DNA of 64,000 bases from Pelagimonas varians (lineage in GTDB: Bacteria > Pseudomonadota > Alphaproteobacteria > Rhodobacterales > Rhodobacteraceae): NCBI RefSeq assembly GCF_003208435.1, contig NZ_QKMF01000005.1, positions 1 to 64,000 on the forward strand, in the 5' to 3' direction. Under the pieces are notes generated by a model. That model ran no database searches and had not been told where the DNA came from. It saw only the letters and a list, made by a program, of their open reading frames with translations. Of this stretch, positions 63,769 to 64,000 are shown in pieces. A program made the translations under genes and the position numbers. Each line of letters starts with the position of its first letter. The stretch's first letter is position 1.

Positions 63769-64000
63769 ATGACCGATCGTTTTCGTCTGACACTGGCACA
63801 GTTGAACCCCACCGTCGGGGATTTGCACGGCAATGCCGCCAAAGCGCGTGATGCGTGGCAGCAAGGTAAAGAAGCGGGCTCCGATATGGTGGCCCTGCCT
63901 GAGATGTTTATCACCGGCTACAATGCCCAGGATTTGGTGATGAAGCAGGCGTTTCATGTCGATGCGATCAAGGTGATCGAACAATTGGCTGCGGATTGTG
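63769..64000 (+). CDS. nadE: Glutamine-dependent NAD+ synthetase, N-terminal part (partial)
   Basis: The first 77 residues are present and the frame runs off the window. The start, RFRLTLAQLNPTVGDLHGNA, and VALPEMFITGYNAQDLVMK, with the nitrilase-family glutamate in LPE, match the N-terminal glutaminase (nitrilase) domain of the long NadE form. That enzyme amidates nicotinate adenine dinucleotide with glutamine-derived ammonia. GAGGG precedes the ATG. Confidence 0.9.
   Translation, partial: MTDRFRLTLAQLNPTVGDLHGNAAKARDAWQQGKEAGSDMVALPEMFITGYNAQDLVMKQAFHVDAIKVIEQLAADC

Overview
The window looks like a chromosomal segment of an alphaproteobacterium, most probably a marine member of the Rhodobacterales (Roseobacter group). 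This rests on protein resemblance and gene order: a RegB / SenC-RegA redox locus, a tsaE-amgK-murU-addB-addA-trxA block, a tsaD | hemD-mic60-hemY block, and small DUF families (DUF6494, DUF6505, DUF1761, DUF3305, DUF3306) typical of that group. Genes are dense and many overlap by 1 or 4 bases (TGATG, ATGA, GTGA). I see no rRNA, tRNA, IS element, prophage or CRISPR array. No search was run; family names come from motif recognition.

Left third (1-24.6 kb): the 3' end of pyruvate carboxylase; a two-gene operon for the last two steps of non-phosphorylative pentose/uronate oxidation; the TamA/TamB envelope pair; a glutathione transferase with a MYG1-type DHH protein; a class II HMG-CoA reductase; an hslV-aldo/keto reductase-hslU operon; a small phosphotransferase; thioredoxin; the AddAB recombination nuclease; MurU/AmgK for wall recycling; and TsaE.

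Middle (24.6-42.4 kb): a PAS-only membrane protein beside RegB, the divergent SenC-RegA pair, a glycine-zipper lipoprotein, two different HD-domain proteins, AhcY, a stand-alone TrpB, a likely small RNA ending at a free-standing terminator near 35.3 kb, an EVE-YciI-GpsA-TsaD group, and HemD-Mic60-HemY.

Right third (42.5-62.1 kb): one coherent formate dehydrogenase locus of about 19.5 kb. It holds a tungstate-type ABC importer (tupBCA) and a minus-strand set (DUF6505, a biotin/lipoate-ligase fold protein without its catalytic lysine, an Mrp/ApbC ATPase, DUF6494). It also holds a short TupA-like domain fused to a c-type heme site, a 648-residue multi-cluster ferredoxin-like protein, DUF3305, DUF3306, a TorD-type chaperone and a 61-residue Tat-signal protein. 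The enzyme FdhA-FdhB-FdhC follows, then a WD40-cytochrome c fusion, a 41-residue membrane peptide, an NtrC-like regulator whose sigma-54 contact loop is replaced, and a convergent Cache-domain histidine kinase. The inferred logic is metal import and cofactor/cluster maturation, Tat export of a periplasm-facing formate dehydrogenase, electron delivery to quinone and perhaps to dedicated periplasmic cytochromes, and two-component control. An exported protein with 18 tandem MORN repeats and the start of nadE close the window. The least explained parts are the TupA-like/cytochrome fusion, the catalytically degenerate ligase, the WD40-cytochrome, the GAFTGA-less regulator and the candidate small RNA.
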